From contig MOWL01000067.1 of NCBI GenBank assembly GCA_002110485.1, positions 3,348,001 through 3,412,000 of the forward strand: a stretch of 64,000 bases of DNA, written 5' to 3'. Below, piece after piece: positions 11,891 to 22,940 of this stretch (position 1 is its first letter; each line of letters opens with the position of its first letter). The translations under genes were made by a program, and so were the position numbers. This DNA comes from Emergomyces orientalis (Eukaryota > Ascomycota > Eurotiomycetes > Onygenales > Ajellomycetaceae). The notes below the pieces were generated by a model that worked only from the letters and a program-made list of their open reading frames with translations, did not search any database and was not told the DNA's origin.

Positions 11891-13076
11891 TTCCTCCTAC
11901 AGTTTTTTTTGTTTTAAGAGGAAAAATTTTATATCCGGATTATATTAACCTAAGCTGGTGGTCACGTTTTGTCCAGCAAGGGGCGGATATTAATAACCTA
12001 TCCTCTCCTACATGTCTGACGAATTTCCTTGTCGGTTTATTCTATTCATTTTCCCATTTTGGCTGGTGCATTATTTTCATATCTCGCCTCTCGTTACTTC
12101 TTTTTCTCCGTTTGCGACGTACAGGATTACAACATTTCTGGGACTCTTTCGATTCGTGGGAGAATGAAAAAACGTATGTCTTATTTTGAAATTGAAATGG
12201 ATAATTTATTTGGCATGGTTTCCTCCTGTTTTTTCTTTTTACCATACGCCCAGGACGCCCAAGAGGATATCGGTATACAAATTGATCTATTCCCTCTGCA
12301 CACCCTAAACTCTCAGCTCTTATTCGCCGTGACCTTTCTTTCTATTCCTCTTTTTCTTAACCCGCCCCCTTCCTCATTTCCTTTTCTCCTTATACTGCCT
12401 CTTAGGTTATGTTGCTATTCTTTATATAATATTGTCTTTTAACTCTATCTGCCCCTCGCTCGCGACTAACTAGGTATAATCATCTCGATTTTTGATTTTT
12501 CCTTTGTCTATATACTTTCTGTTCTATTAACACACTCTTTTTTCAATGTCCATTTCCAATTTTTTCCACTTTTGGATCTTGGATCAGAAACAGCTACTAT
12601 CAAAAAATCAACACATTGTTCCGTCTCTCCCTCTTGTGTTTTTTTATTATTATATTATAATCTGGGCTTATTTCTCTTTAATTGTTTTGTTTCAAGAAAG
12701 ATTTTTACTACTAAGCTGCTGTTATTGCACTTTCTGCTCTTTTCTTCATCGCTTTCTTCTTCCTTCTCTTTTATCCTTTTTTTTTAAATTTTTTTAATGA
12801 AAGTTAATTATATAATTTCCCCTCTTTTGAGGGGAACTGTAGGTTTTTTCTTTCTTTTTTTTCTTTTTCCTTTTCTGCTATTATGAATTACGATAGATTT
12901 CAAAGAGTTATTGAATAAGGTTAATGTTGTTTCTGGACGGCTCACACGTGACCTGATTGTACCTGGACAGGTTCCAGGAGAAAAAAGAAAAGAAAAAGAA
13001 AAAGGGAGAGGTTAAATAATAAGGTTTTGCTTATTTTCTTGGTGGAATGTGTCATGGAAGAGAAATGGAAAAAGGA

Positions 13077-13106
13077 AAATCAAAAATCAAAAATCAAAAA
13101 TCAAAA
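13077..13106. repeat. AAAAATC short tandem repeat
   Basis: A seven-base unit, AAAAATC, runs through about four copies in otherwise unremarkable AT-rich intergenic DNA. Confidence 0.85.
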
Positions 13107-14597
13107 TTGTCAGACCGGAGAAGCATATTGATAGGATGTAGCGGCGTAGCTAGCCGTTTTTTGTAATCAATTGCCACTAGGCCCTCTCGCACGGCTCTTG
13201 GAGACCTTTCATTGTCCTTCTCAGTAAGGAGGAAAATGGGTGGCTAGGTAAAATTATGAAGCTGATAAAGCAATCTATTGTTGAATACTAACCTGGTGGG
13301 GGGGGAAATTGGGAGTATTCAACTACCTTATATATATCATGATTCGGCGGGAGTGGCTAGGTTAGTTACTGTTATATATATATATATATATATTAATTTA
13401 GTTATTCTTTTTCTTTTTTATTATTGTTATTTTTATTTTATTTTTTTTAAGACGAAACGAAGGAGGAAGCAAAGAGAGAAAGGATGGAATAATTGGAATC
13501 CCTGCCGTGGACGCGCCATCTCCGCCCATCCCATCCATGCAATTGCTCCCAGGGTCCAGGGGCTCCACCCCTCTCGATTATCCAGGGCTGATGATGGTTT
13601 GTTGGAACAAGCGCATATCTGGCGTACGGGGGGGCGACGGTTTCGTTTGCTTGGCGTGCTTGATTGCGTGTATGGGTGGGTTTGTCTGATGGATTCGATT
13701 CCTGAGATAGGCAGAGAGCCTGAGCAATGAGAGGACCGAGAGTGAATTTGGACTTGCGTTTTAGAGGTCTCGGACCCGGGCAAGAATATGGAGATTATGT
13801 AGATCACGTCTTGGTGGGAGTTGGTGCCCTGGATCATTATTCCCTGGGCTACCTACCTACCTACCCCCTGGCACGAGGTGGATGCAGTAAAACTTTTTTG
13901 CTTTTTCTTTCCCCGTTTTTTCTTTTCTCTTTTTTCTTTTTTGCTTTTCTGGGTCCGGTGGGGGCTTGAAACATGGGCGATGACATATGCAGGGTTTTGA
14001 GAGAGAGCAGTCCTTTGAAATCTTCAGACAGCGAATAGTCAAAACCGTATAGCCAGCCACAGAAGCAGGAGTGATTGATGCACCACATGGGATACAGAGA
14101 GGGTGGAGGGATTTTTTTTTACTGGAGTTAGCCTGGCTATGAGATGCTGAGCTTGATCTAGCAAAAGGATAGATATATTTGCCAGGCCTAGATATCCAGC
14201 AGCCATTAATAATTGCTCCGAGAATTCTATGCAGGTAGTTTGAAGGTAACTAACTCCACCTGTTTGGCGGCGGGAGATGGTGATATGCAAAACGTGCAGA
14301 AAAAATAGCCTGATCTCGCCATGACAACAGCCACACCGAAGTTTTTATTAAAGCATAGTTTTGCGACCTTTTTGGAGCCAATTTCGTCGTCTCTTCTCTT
14401 CCCTTCTCTTCCTTTTCCTCTTCCTTTTCCTCTTCCTTTACCTTTGGGCCGTGTAATAATAATACATACATACCTCAAATCAATATATGCCGGTTTCCGT
14501 CTAATCGAACTAGATCGTCTTGATGGTCTGGTAACTCGATCTACTCCTGTGCGAAAAAGCTTATCTCTCCCGTTTTTTCCATATCCATTTCCACTTC

Positions 14598-14600
<3 letters not shown>

Positions 14601-14649
<49 letters not shown>

Positions 14650-14650
14650 T
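14601..14650. repeat. Compound microsatellite, (CT)15 then (CA)n
   Basis: Fifteen CT units at 14601-14630 pass directly into about ten CA units, ending about 100 bases upstream of the DUF3405 start codon. This pyrimidine tract probably lies in the core promoter or 5' UTR and is likely to vary in length between strains. Confidence 0.95.
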
Positions 14651-14753
14651 CGCTATCTCTCACCAGTTACATACTTAATAACACCCCACACTCGTTTACC
14701 AACCTTCTCAGAAGTCCGAATCGCCCTCCAAGCATGCATGCCTCTCATGAGCC

Positions 14754-17272
14754 ATGAGAGCTATCAACAAGATCTTCCTGCAGAGATCTTTTCGACGTGC
14801 TGTGCTTCTACTCCTCCTGCTGGGTACCCTGATATTTGCAGGGATCGCCCTACGCCATAAACTTCACCAACCAAAAGTATGGACCCGCCTTTCCACCACT
14901 CTCTCAACTTCTCCCTCTTATACCCTGTGTTTTGGTGGTTTTATGTCTACGGCTCTGTTTAACTCAAAAATTTATCCTGAAAGAAAAATAACTAATGCGA
15001 TCTTCTTTTTACCTTTTCACCTTGACAATAGAGAGAGTTTTCAATCCCGCAACAACAATATGCTGCGGAAAGTCGCCAGTATCCCAGGTCGGTTCCGCCT
15101 CATTGTCTATCTATTCGAAAGCGGTTGATGTATTGACTCTGAATTGTTTGGCCCGGCGCAGTGTATTCAAGAGTTTCGTTTCGACTCTAAACCAGCTCAA
15201 CTCTCCGGAACACTACAACAACTCAGAAATTAGAGATGACCCTCGCTTCGGTGTCAAGAGTGGGCCGAAAAATCCCAAAATATACCGCCCTTACCCACAA
15301 TATGAGAGCCAACGCTGGAAAAACTCTCATCGTGGCAGATATAGCCCGTGTGAGGGCCCAAGAGGGAAGCTGATATCGGAGAATCTGGATGACCAGGTTG
15401 GGGTTTATGTGGGCGATCTGGGTATATATATTTATAAAACACATTATGTTTTTCGATCTAATTTTTATTTTTTTTAAGCTAACTTATTCTTTTTTCTTTT
15501 TGTGCAAAACAGGATTTCCCAAACCGATATTTGGCTCTCACGAAGCTGTAGGATTTAATGGAAATGTATTCTTCGACCGCTACACGAGATATGGCGCATA
15601 TGGCTATGGAGAAAATGAAACATCTGTTAAGAATTGGAAGAAACCTGCTAGAGTGCAATGGGGCCAAGTTAACTGGGGGAAATTGCAGGAGCAATGCTGG
15701 TTGAAAAACGCAGGTAGATTCTCGACGGAGGAGTCACTACTGGCCGATTTACCGGAAAATTCCCCGAAGCGCCAGATGTCACCAGAGGCCCGTACTGCCG
15801 TTCTCATACGCACATATATTGGGAAAACATATTCCGACAATGATATGCAGACGATCCGTTCCTTGATTTCGGAACTGTCCCTGCAATCTGGGGGCGAATA
15901 TACGGTCATACTACTCCTGCACGTGAAGGATGAGGAAATTGAGATTGAGAAGGAAGATATATACCAGCAGGTCGTGGAACAGAATGTGCCCAAGGAATTC
16001 TGGGACATGACTGTTCTATGGAATGCCCCCACCGTGTCAAAACGCTATCCACACCTTGTCCAGATGGAGCTTACAGAGTGCGTTTTTTTATGCCACCTCC
16101 CTTTTTGCTCTATTTGTCTCCCAAATAATCCTGTTAATTTTCTAATTTGTTACATTTACAGTGTCCACCGCGCCCAATGGCACTCCGTCCAACACTTCGC
16201 CCTCACCCACCCCCAATACGAATTCATCTGGAACTGGGAACTCGACTCCCGCTTTACAGGCCACCACTATGAATTCACCAACAAGCTCGCCGATTTCGGC
16301 CGCTCCCAACCCCGCAGGGGCCTCTGGGAACGGAACGCTCGCTTCTACATCCCCGCCATCTACGGCAGCTACAACCACGACTTCCGCAACTTTGTCCAGC
16401 GCTTTGAAAGCGAAGCAGTCTGGGGCGCCGTGCCCATTGACCATGCCCACCTGCGGCCCACAAGGCCCGCCCCGCCCGTAGACTCATCAGACAAAGACCC
16501 GAATTATCAATGGGGCCTCGGCGAAGACGCGGATTACATCGGGTTTCTCCCCATCTTCCACCCCATCGGCACGGATTGGGTTATCCGCAACGAAGTCTAC
16601 GGCTACCTGGGCGATAGCACACCACGACGCGCTTCATTAATCACGCACTCGCGCTTATCCAGACGGCTACTACTCGCCATGGATCGGGAGAATATGTTCG
16701 GTAGACACATGTCTTCGGAACTGTTTCCTGTCTCCACTGCATTGCTGCATGGCTTGAAGGCCGTCGCGGCGCCGCATCCAGTATACTCTGATAAAGATTT
16801 ACCCGCGAAAAGAGTGGATCGCTGGTTTAATCCGGGGATTAATGGGCGGGCGGGCAGTTCTAAAGAGAGTCCCTTTGGGTGGAAGAGGGAGTCGAGGTTT
16901 CTGGATTTGTCGTGGTATTATCGCGCGAATTTGGCGGGGAGGTTGTATTGGAATTTTCTGGGGTGGAGGAAGGATTGGACTGGGGGTCGATTTGTGAGTT
17001 GTTCTCTCTCTCTCTCTCTCTTTCTCTCCTTTCCCACCTAGTCTCCCCTCTTTTGCTTCCCCCATTTTTTTCCATTCGACAGGCACACTTCAGGAAAATG
17101 GGGAGTTGGCCTATTTATTTATTTACCTTGCTAACGGAGTTGATTTTACCCATTTTTACAGTACGAATTCCTACACGGACGCGTCATACTTCCGTCCATA
17201 CTTTTCCATCCCATCAAAGATGTGCGTCCGGATGCCAACAGTATGGGATATGACTTTGATTTCCAGCATTGA
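14754..17272 (+). CDS. DUF3405 type II membrane protein
   Basis: Exons 14754-14876, 15034-15421, 15513-16077, 16162-16993 and 17162-17272 keep frame and give 672 residues. Residues 16-32 (AVLLLLLLGTLIFAGIA) form a signal anchor. After a variable stem come the family blocks YRPYPQYESQRWK, CEGPRGK, GFPKPIFGSHEAVGFNGNVF and RYGAYGYGENE. The WNWELDSRFTGHHYEF and LLHGLKAVAAPHP blocks follow, and the protein ends with YEFLHGRVILPSILFHPIKD. DUF3405 proteins are fungal, Golgi-type and glycosyltransferase-like, with no proven reaction known to me. The acidic cluster WELDSR may be a metal or substrate site by analogy (inference). The exon 2 acceptor is the second AG in AATAGAG, because the first breaks the frame. 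A 72-base in-frame stretch at about 15090-15161 could be a further intron. The terminal 36-residue exon is easy to miss. Confidence 0.88.
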
Positions 17273-18644
17273 GCTAGGCTTTTTGTGTTTGCTTCTTTGA
17301 AAGAAGTGATAAGCGTTATCAATATAAGCCTTCCAGATATGCGAGATGAGGGATTTGGATCGGGGGCGGAGACTCGCATGGGATTGTATATTTTTTTTTA
17401 CTTCTTTTTCTTTTTATACATACTTTATTCATTCCTTTTTTCTGATCACCTTATTCCCCATCCCGTCAACCCTCCAAATCCCCCGTTTTCCTCCTCTCTA
17501 CGGCGGTCGATTGAATTATGCTGGTTCGTTTTACATATTTTTTCTTCTTCTTTTATCTGTATAGGTTAGAAGGATATGGTGGCGTCTCTTTTCCGGGGTT
17601 TTTTTTAAATTTTCTTCTCTTTCCATGTCTGTTGATATTTTAATGTTACATATACAATTTTTTCTCCGATGGCCAGATTTACACATATGGGGATACGGAG
17701 TTGATTTGATATACCCTTTGCGTTTTGTCCTTATTCCTGTTCGACGTTTTAACGATAGTATTAAGCAGAGAAAAATGGGGGACCGGCATAATTTTATTAT
17801 ATATTATAATACCATAGTTCAGCTGGTGCTTGTGTTTTAATGCGCGATATAATAATGGTTGAGGTTGGTTTGTATATACCGCGAGGTCTCTCTCCACCAC
17901 CTGTACGGAAGTAGTTGTCAAACTCTTTTGATGGCCTCGGGAAATGCTCGGCAAACCGATTTTCCCGAATTCCCCGGCTGAGTCACATGACTGCCTCACA
18001 GGCCCCTTGTCACTTTCTCCGCAAGTTGATATCGTGTTGCAGATTTCTCTCCGTTTTCATGCTGGTTAATTCTGTCCGTCCTTCATATTTTCAGTTTTCC
18101 ATTACGAGCAACGGCCCGCAGCAGAAGTAGAGCGTTATATACTTCTCCCAATCTGACCCTGTGTTGCTCTCGTTATAAGGTACACAATACGGAGCCCATC
18201 CAATTATATACGCGGAGCTCCTGCTGTAAGGCTACGAAACAGCAGACGTGCTCACGCGAGCGCCTGATGCGCACATATAATTTTCAAGATAGCTATATTT
18301 TTAAGAGCTTTTTAGTCAAAAAGTCGAAAAAAAGGAGAAGCATTTTAATTACCCTGGGGCGGAGCGAAGTGGGACGAACTATATAACCATAATTAGGAGA
18401 TATCTCTCTTCTCCTGTCCCTGTTTCTACCCCATATACAGAACAAAATATATAACTGCTCCCGCATTCCCCGCAGTAGTCCCGCGGACTAGCAGAAAGCA
18501 GGAGGTACGCCTCAACAGCTAGGGAAAGCAACATTTTAGATACCGTACCGACTTATCTAGCTGGCCAGCTATCAATCAACCCGAAGCTGCGTTCATTCCG
18601 TTTTACCAATACCTTTTATATATATATACATATACCGAATAAGA
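17273..18644. other. DUF3405 3' region and methyltransferase promoter
   Basis: A T-rich 3' UTR-like stretch runs to about 17660. The remainder holds no supported gene. AT-rich sequence with a TATATATATA run (about 18617-18630) lies just upstream of the methyltransferase start codon. Confidence 0.5.
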
Positions 18645-19506
18645 ATGGCATCCAACAACCCACCTACTTTCTCCGAGCGTGTGGAGAGCGTGGTTGAACC
18701 GGGCAAGTTGCTCGTGGGGTCGGCGTATCGTGAGTGGTGAAAGTTTTTTATTTTTCTTTCCTCTTCTTGATATTTATTTTTCGCCCATTTCTTTTTATTT
18801 TAGTTTTTGTCCTTTGCGTCCTGCATCTTCTTACTGCTGTGCAAGGTTCCTTTCTGGCCTTTTCCCTTTTTGTAGTGGATACCATCCATCTCCATGCATG
18901 AGGTTGTGATTGCGCTGTTGACAACGGAGGCCGCGCGAGCGTTCCTTATTTTCTATTTTTTTTAATTTAGTTTTTACCTCTACTCCCGGGGCCCTTGCAC
19001 AAATCTTCAATAGGCTTGTACTTCCTTGTATGTACAGTACAATACCCCTGGAACTACATCGACATGGATCTAGAATTTGAGGTATATGTATACATTTACA
19101 TATGCAATGGCTCACTATATGTACCTATTTCATGTCCTTATGCCCATATCAATATTCCTTCCCAACCCAGTTTTTGCACCTGGGTTCATGTCGGTTTCCT
19201 ATACACTGATATAATTTTATTCTCACTTTCATCCCTCTTGGATCCATTTCTAAACTCCCCCTCTCTCGTCTCTCGGAACAAAGATATTCACAAGCTGACC
19301 AACCTTTCCACCCTGAACCCTCGTCTCCCCACGTCGGGAGAGGCAATGGGTTCTAATTTTGGGTTCATTTTTTCTTTCCCTCGCAGATTTCACTGTTGTC
19401 TTGCTAGACACAATCTTCAGAAGGGGAGAGATACTAGCCCCGATATTTCGCCTGCAGCAGGTGCGCGATGAAGCATTTTCGAGGTTTTGGATTAATTTTT
19501 CTGGTT

Positions 19507-19539
<33 letters not shown>

Positions 19540-20678
19540 CTCTTTTCCTCCCACTTTAACTTGCTTGTCAAGCTTCGGGCTTTTTGTTGCTGTATTCGCT
19601 GTATGTGCGACGATTTGGAGTGCGCTTATAGGGTGATATGGATTATATGGATTTTCCTTCTTGATAGAAGAAATTATCATTCCTCCCCCTCCTCCTCTTC
19701 TTGTCTTTTGTATGGAAAAAACATTATGAAATTTTTTTATAAAACATATGCCCGGGATGGCTTCACTCCAGAAACAAAACCGGACATGATCTGGAAACAC
19801 TATACCAACCCCGTCCCTCCAATCCCTCTCCCCTGCCCCCCCGGTCCCTCAATCTCAAAGCGGAAGAATTTATATATACACATTTCCAAAACCCCGAAGA
19901 AAAAAGAGTGGAAAAGAAAACACTAACACCACTCCCCACAGGCGCCCGCGACACCATTGACGCACCCCGCGTCGGTTCCTCAGCACTAATCCCCCCCCTC
20001 CTTGCTACAGCCGACGGCGTCGTCCTCGACATCGGCCCAGGCACAGGAACGCAAACCCCACTCTTCACAAACCCAAACCTAATCCGCATGTACGGCGCGG
20101 AGCCCTGCCAGGGCCTGCACAAGGATCTCATGGCGAAGATCGAGGCGAGCGGGTTAAGCGGCAGGTATCAGATCCTGCCGTGTTCGGCGGAGAGGAAGGT
20201 GTTGTACCCGGCGTTGGGGAGGGAGGGATTGTTGGCGGAGACGGACGGGGAGGTTGTTAAGGGGGAAGTTGGGGGCTTGGTTCAAGGTGGGGGTATCTTT
20301 GATACGATTGTTTGTGTGAGGGTTTTGTGCTCCGTGCCGGATCAGAGGGCCACGGTCAGGGGGTTGTATGATTTGTTGAAACCGGGGGGCAAGTTGGTGG
20401 TTTGTGAGCATGTGAGGAATGGGTGGTCTGTTTGCTGTGGGAGTGGGAGGAAGGGAGGGAGTTTTGTGGCCCGATTTGTGCAGGTACTTTATACGTTGAT
20501 GGGGTGGGAGTTTTTTATGGGAGATTGTCATTTGAATAGGGATACGGAGAGGGTGCTGAGGGAGGTTGCGGAGGAGGCGGGGGATGGTGGATGGGAGAAG
20601 GTGGATGTTCAGAGGTGGTTTGAGTGGTCGGTTCTGCCATATGTGGCGGGTACGTTGGTGAAGAGGAGGGAAGGATAG
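18645..20678 (+). CDS. Class I SAM-dependent methyltransferase, METTL7-like
   Basis: Exons 18645-18729, 19387-19503 and 19942-20678 join in frame to 312 residues. Exon 1 gives MASNNPPTFSERVESVVEPG. Exon 2 gives the hydrophobic segment FTVVLLDTIF and then APIFRLQQVRDEAFSRFW. Exon 3 has the SAM-binding motif VVLDIGPGTGTQTPLF, the acidic loop MYGAEPCQG, DTIVCVRVLCSVPD, LKPGGKLVVCEHV, and the late GDCHLNRDTERVLRE block of the METTL7/UbiE-like superfamily. The substrate cannot be read from the sequence. Human METTL7 proteins methylate small thiols, and fungal members are uncharacterised. The introns are 657 and 438 bases, far above the 55-200 usual in this window, and the second contains a run of 33 T. 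Exon 3 becomes strongly purine-rich towards its end. The exon 1 start rests on frame and splice fit only. Confidence 0.85.
19509..19541. repeat. T33 homopolymer inside intron 2
   Basis: An uninterrupted run of 33 T begins five bases after the GTTAG donor of methyltransferase intron 2. It is probably length-unstable, and it is a place where assembly or read errors are likely. Confidence 0.97.
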
Positions 20679-21122
20679 AGAATGGGAATTGGAGTTTTTG
20701 GTGCCTGGTATGGTTCGCTTGATGTGCGACACATATGAAGTTGGGATACAGAGGCACCTCCGTAGCTTTATATACCTTAGGACTGGGGATTCGTTTGCTT
20801 CGATCCCAGACATGGAGGAGAGTTTCCATGCTATTTTAATTATATCACTCCACGTCTAAATTTTCATCAGTTAGGCCAATGCATTCACATCTAAAAAAAT
20901 GCTGACAACATACACACATGCATATATGTAATAATCAAATCATAAAAGCATCAAAGGGGAAACCGTCTACTGCTGAGTAGTCGCCAGCAAACTGAGAAAA
21001 ATAAAATAAAATAAACAACCAGCAGAATCCTAATCCAATATCATAAACGTGTATGCTAAAAAGAAAAAAAAAAGAAAATCCATGGGTCCACCTCTCCCTC
21101 CATATACCCTTCCACAATCTCA
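20679..21122. other. Convergent 3' ends, no gene seen
   Basis: This gap lies between the plus-strand methyltransferase and the minus-strand DUF2439 gene, whose 3' ends face each other. It is AT-rich with A-rich tracts near 21060 and shows no coding signal. Confidence 0.6.
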
Positions 21123-22940
21123 TCACCCCGCAACCTTCCTCCTCTCTGGCTTCGGCCGTCCAGCCGGCCACCAATCAAACAAATCAAGGGCCTCCTCCGT
21201 CCAGGGCCCCTGATCCTCCTCATCGACATCTACACACGTAGCAATATGCTGGTTCCTCTTCGGGGCAAGGAGGCTTTGTCGGGTCCGTGGAGTCGCTGCT
21301 GAAGTTGCTGTGGACGGCGTTGCTCTCCCCAGCACAGATGACGCATCGGAAAGAGCTTTTTGGAAGGGCTTTGGTGGGGGAGGGTGGGTAGATTTTTGCT
21401 CAGGAGGGGGCGATGGTGGTTCATTTCTTTCAGCTGGAGCGGGGAATGGAAGCGGGAGGGAATCAGATCGTTGTATTGTTTGTGTGAGGTTTATTCGCAG
21501 CTCTGGTGCTGCAGGATGGGAGGTATTTTTGGGTAGGGTTAATGATGGGACGGTGTTTGAGTGGCTGCGGGTAAAGGATCGATGGGGAGATCGGGGCCCG
21601 TTAGGGGATTTTGGGACAAGGGTTTTGGTAGTGCTAGTGGTGGTAATAGGTTGTAGGGTTTCAACCGTTTGAATTGGAGAAGCCTCCTTCTGCCCCTTTA
21701 TGGTTGGGTTGGAAGGGGGCTTTTGGCCGCTTGGCTTGAAGAACTGGTTAATGGATTTGGTTCTTTGTGAGGATGGTGGAGGTTCGGCTTCCTGGAGGGC
21801 GCGTAGGGTTGAAGTCGACGGTATGAAGTGGATAGTACTATTTATCTCAGTGGAGGTGAAAGCTGCCGGCTTGAATCCGGGGCTAGCAGGAGGGATATTT
21901 TCAATATCAGTGGCTGAATCCTCGATGGGTAGTTGGGGCTGGCTATCTCTTTGCGTTCGTACGCTACTCTGCATCTCCCTCGAGCTTTGTTGTGACTTAG
22001 GAGCTGGCCGTTGGCCGGCTTGTACAGGGAGTAGGTCCCTGTACATCAGTTTCTTTCGAGGTTTCTCGATGGCTAGTTTGAGAGTATTGACCGGTCTAGT
22101 CGGGTTAGTTAAATCGATGATAGTCTGTGATTTCGTCCTGTCCCCCTTTTTCATTGTGTTGGGGATATCCTTTGACGAAGTTTTGGATGATGTGGAGGTG
22201 CTGTTGCACGCCAAATCCCTTGCTGGCTGAAACGAGGCGAGTGAATTTGACACAGAAGAGTACGAGCTGGAGTCACGAAGCGGGTGCTGTCGTGATGACC
22301 TATCAATATCCCTTCTCTGCTCACGACTATCTATTCTCTGTCTCTTTGGAGCCCGTTCCGCAGCGGCCTCAGCACCATCATCGTCGGGACGAATGATGCG
22401 ATGCCGTTCTTCATAAGGTGATCTTGAGGGCAGCGCAGCCCTTCCAATTGGCGTCTTCCTGATACCCAACAGCTCGTTCAATGATTTCAGCCGTCCCGAT
22501 GAGTTTGGAGCCGTCGTATTATTATTACTATTACTACCAGGATGCGGAGCAAACGCTGATCGAGACGAGGCATCTGGCGAAAGCGCCTTTGATGGAGAGG
22601 AAGCAGACGCATGTTTCCTCTTATCCAGCAGCTCCGTCAAGTCCGTCTGAGTCTTCTCAACACACTCGCCCACCTGCACGAGGACCCCTCGCTCCAGCTC
22701 CAATTCATCACCGTCATTCAACTCCTCACCGTCGCGCCAATGTAGATCTCCAATGAAATTGTTCTGGGTATCATAGACCATAGCCCGCTTGTTGAAGGAA
22801 TGAAACCGGAGGATGCCATCTTGCCACCGTTTTGCTTTGCGTCTGATGTCGTGGGAGAAGAGGCAACGGAACTTGCTGACGGGGGCGGAGGTTGGAGGGG
22901 TCGTGGTGGCGGAGGAATTCATGATGATGGGCGGACACAT
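21123..22940 (-). CDS. DUF2439 (ZGRF1/Mte1/Dbl2-type) protein
   Basis: A single-exon frame of 605 residues. The first Met is at 22940; a second, MNSSATT at residue 7 (22922), is equally possible. The DUF2439 domain spans about 22-94: KFRCLFSHDIRRKAKRWQDG, LRFHSFNKRAMVYD, GDLHWRDGEELNDGDELELE. The rest is mostly disordered with conserved islands: LNELLGIRKTPIGR at 154-167, KKLMYRDLLP at 296-305, TKSINQFFKP at 394-403 and the tail WTEEALDLFDWWPAGRP at 580-596. DUF2439 is the N-terminal domain of human helicase ZGRF1 and the bulk of yeast Mte1 and fission-yeast Dbl2, nuclear proteins that act with the Mph1/FANCM helicase on recombination intermediates. No helicase domain is present, so this is the Mte1-like short form. 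The 394-403 island resembles a PCNA-binding box but has T where Q is expected. Confidence 0.85.
   Translation of the reverse strand: MCPPIIMNSSATTTPPTSAPVSKFRCLFSHDIRRKAKRWQDGILRFHSFNKRAMVYDTQNNFIGDLHWRDGEELNDGDELELERGVLVQVGECVEKTQTDLTELLDKRKHASASSPSKALSPDASSRSAFAPHPGSNSNNNTTAPNSSGRLKSLNELLGIRKTPIGRAALPSRSPYEERHRIIRPDDDGAEAAAERAPKRQRIDSREQRRDIDRSSRQHPLRDSSSYSSVSNSLASFQPARDLACNSTSTSSKTSSKDIPNTMKKGDRTKSQTIIDLTNPTRPVNTLKLAIEKPRKKLMYRDLLPVQAGQRPAPKSQQSSREMQSSVRTQRDSQPQLPIEDSATDIENIPPASPGFKPAAFTSTEINSTIHFIPSTSTLRALQEAEPPPSSQRTKSINQFFKPSGQKPPSNPTIKGQKEASPIQTVETLQPITTTSTTKTLVPKSPNGPRSPHRSFTRSHSNTVPSLTLPKNTSHPAAPELRINLTQTIQRSDSLPLPFPAPAERNEPPSPPPEQKSTHPPPPKPFQKALSDASSVLGRATPSTATSAATPRTRQSLLAPKRNQHIATCVDVDEEDQGPWTEEALDLFDWWPAGRPKPERRKVAG

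Larger units (their letters stand above)
11891..14753. other. apsA 3' region and DUF3405 promoter
   Basis: The plus strand is very T-rich to about 12870 and fits an apsA 3' UTR. From 12900 on I find no supported gene. Open frames at 13278-13837 are low-complexity and overlap on both strands without a motif. A CTAC run sits at about 13850-13864. CT-rich sequence from about 14395 onward and the CT/CA microsatellite listed separately form the promoter of the next gene. Confidence 0.5.

Noticed and set aside
13278..13837. Overlapping 134-150 residue frames on both strands
   Set aside because: Neither shows a motif or plausible splice partners. Both include translated AT repeats.
20154..20813. 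219-residue minus-strand frame
   Set aside because: It is the antisense of the methyltransferase exon 3, whose SAM motifs are clear.
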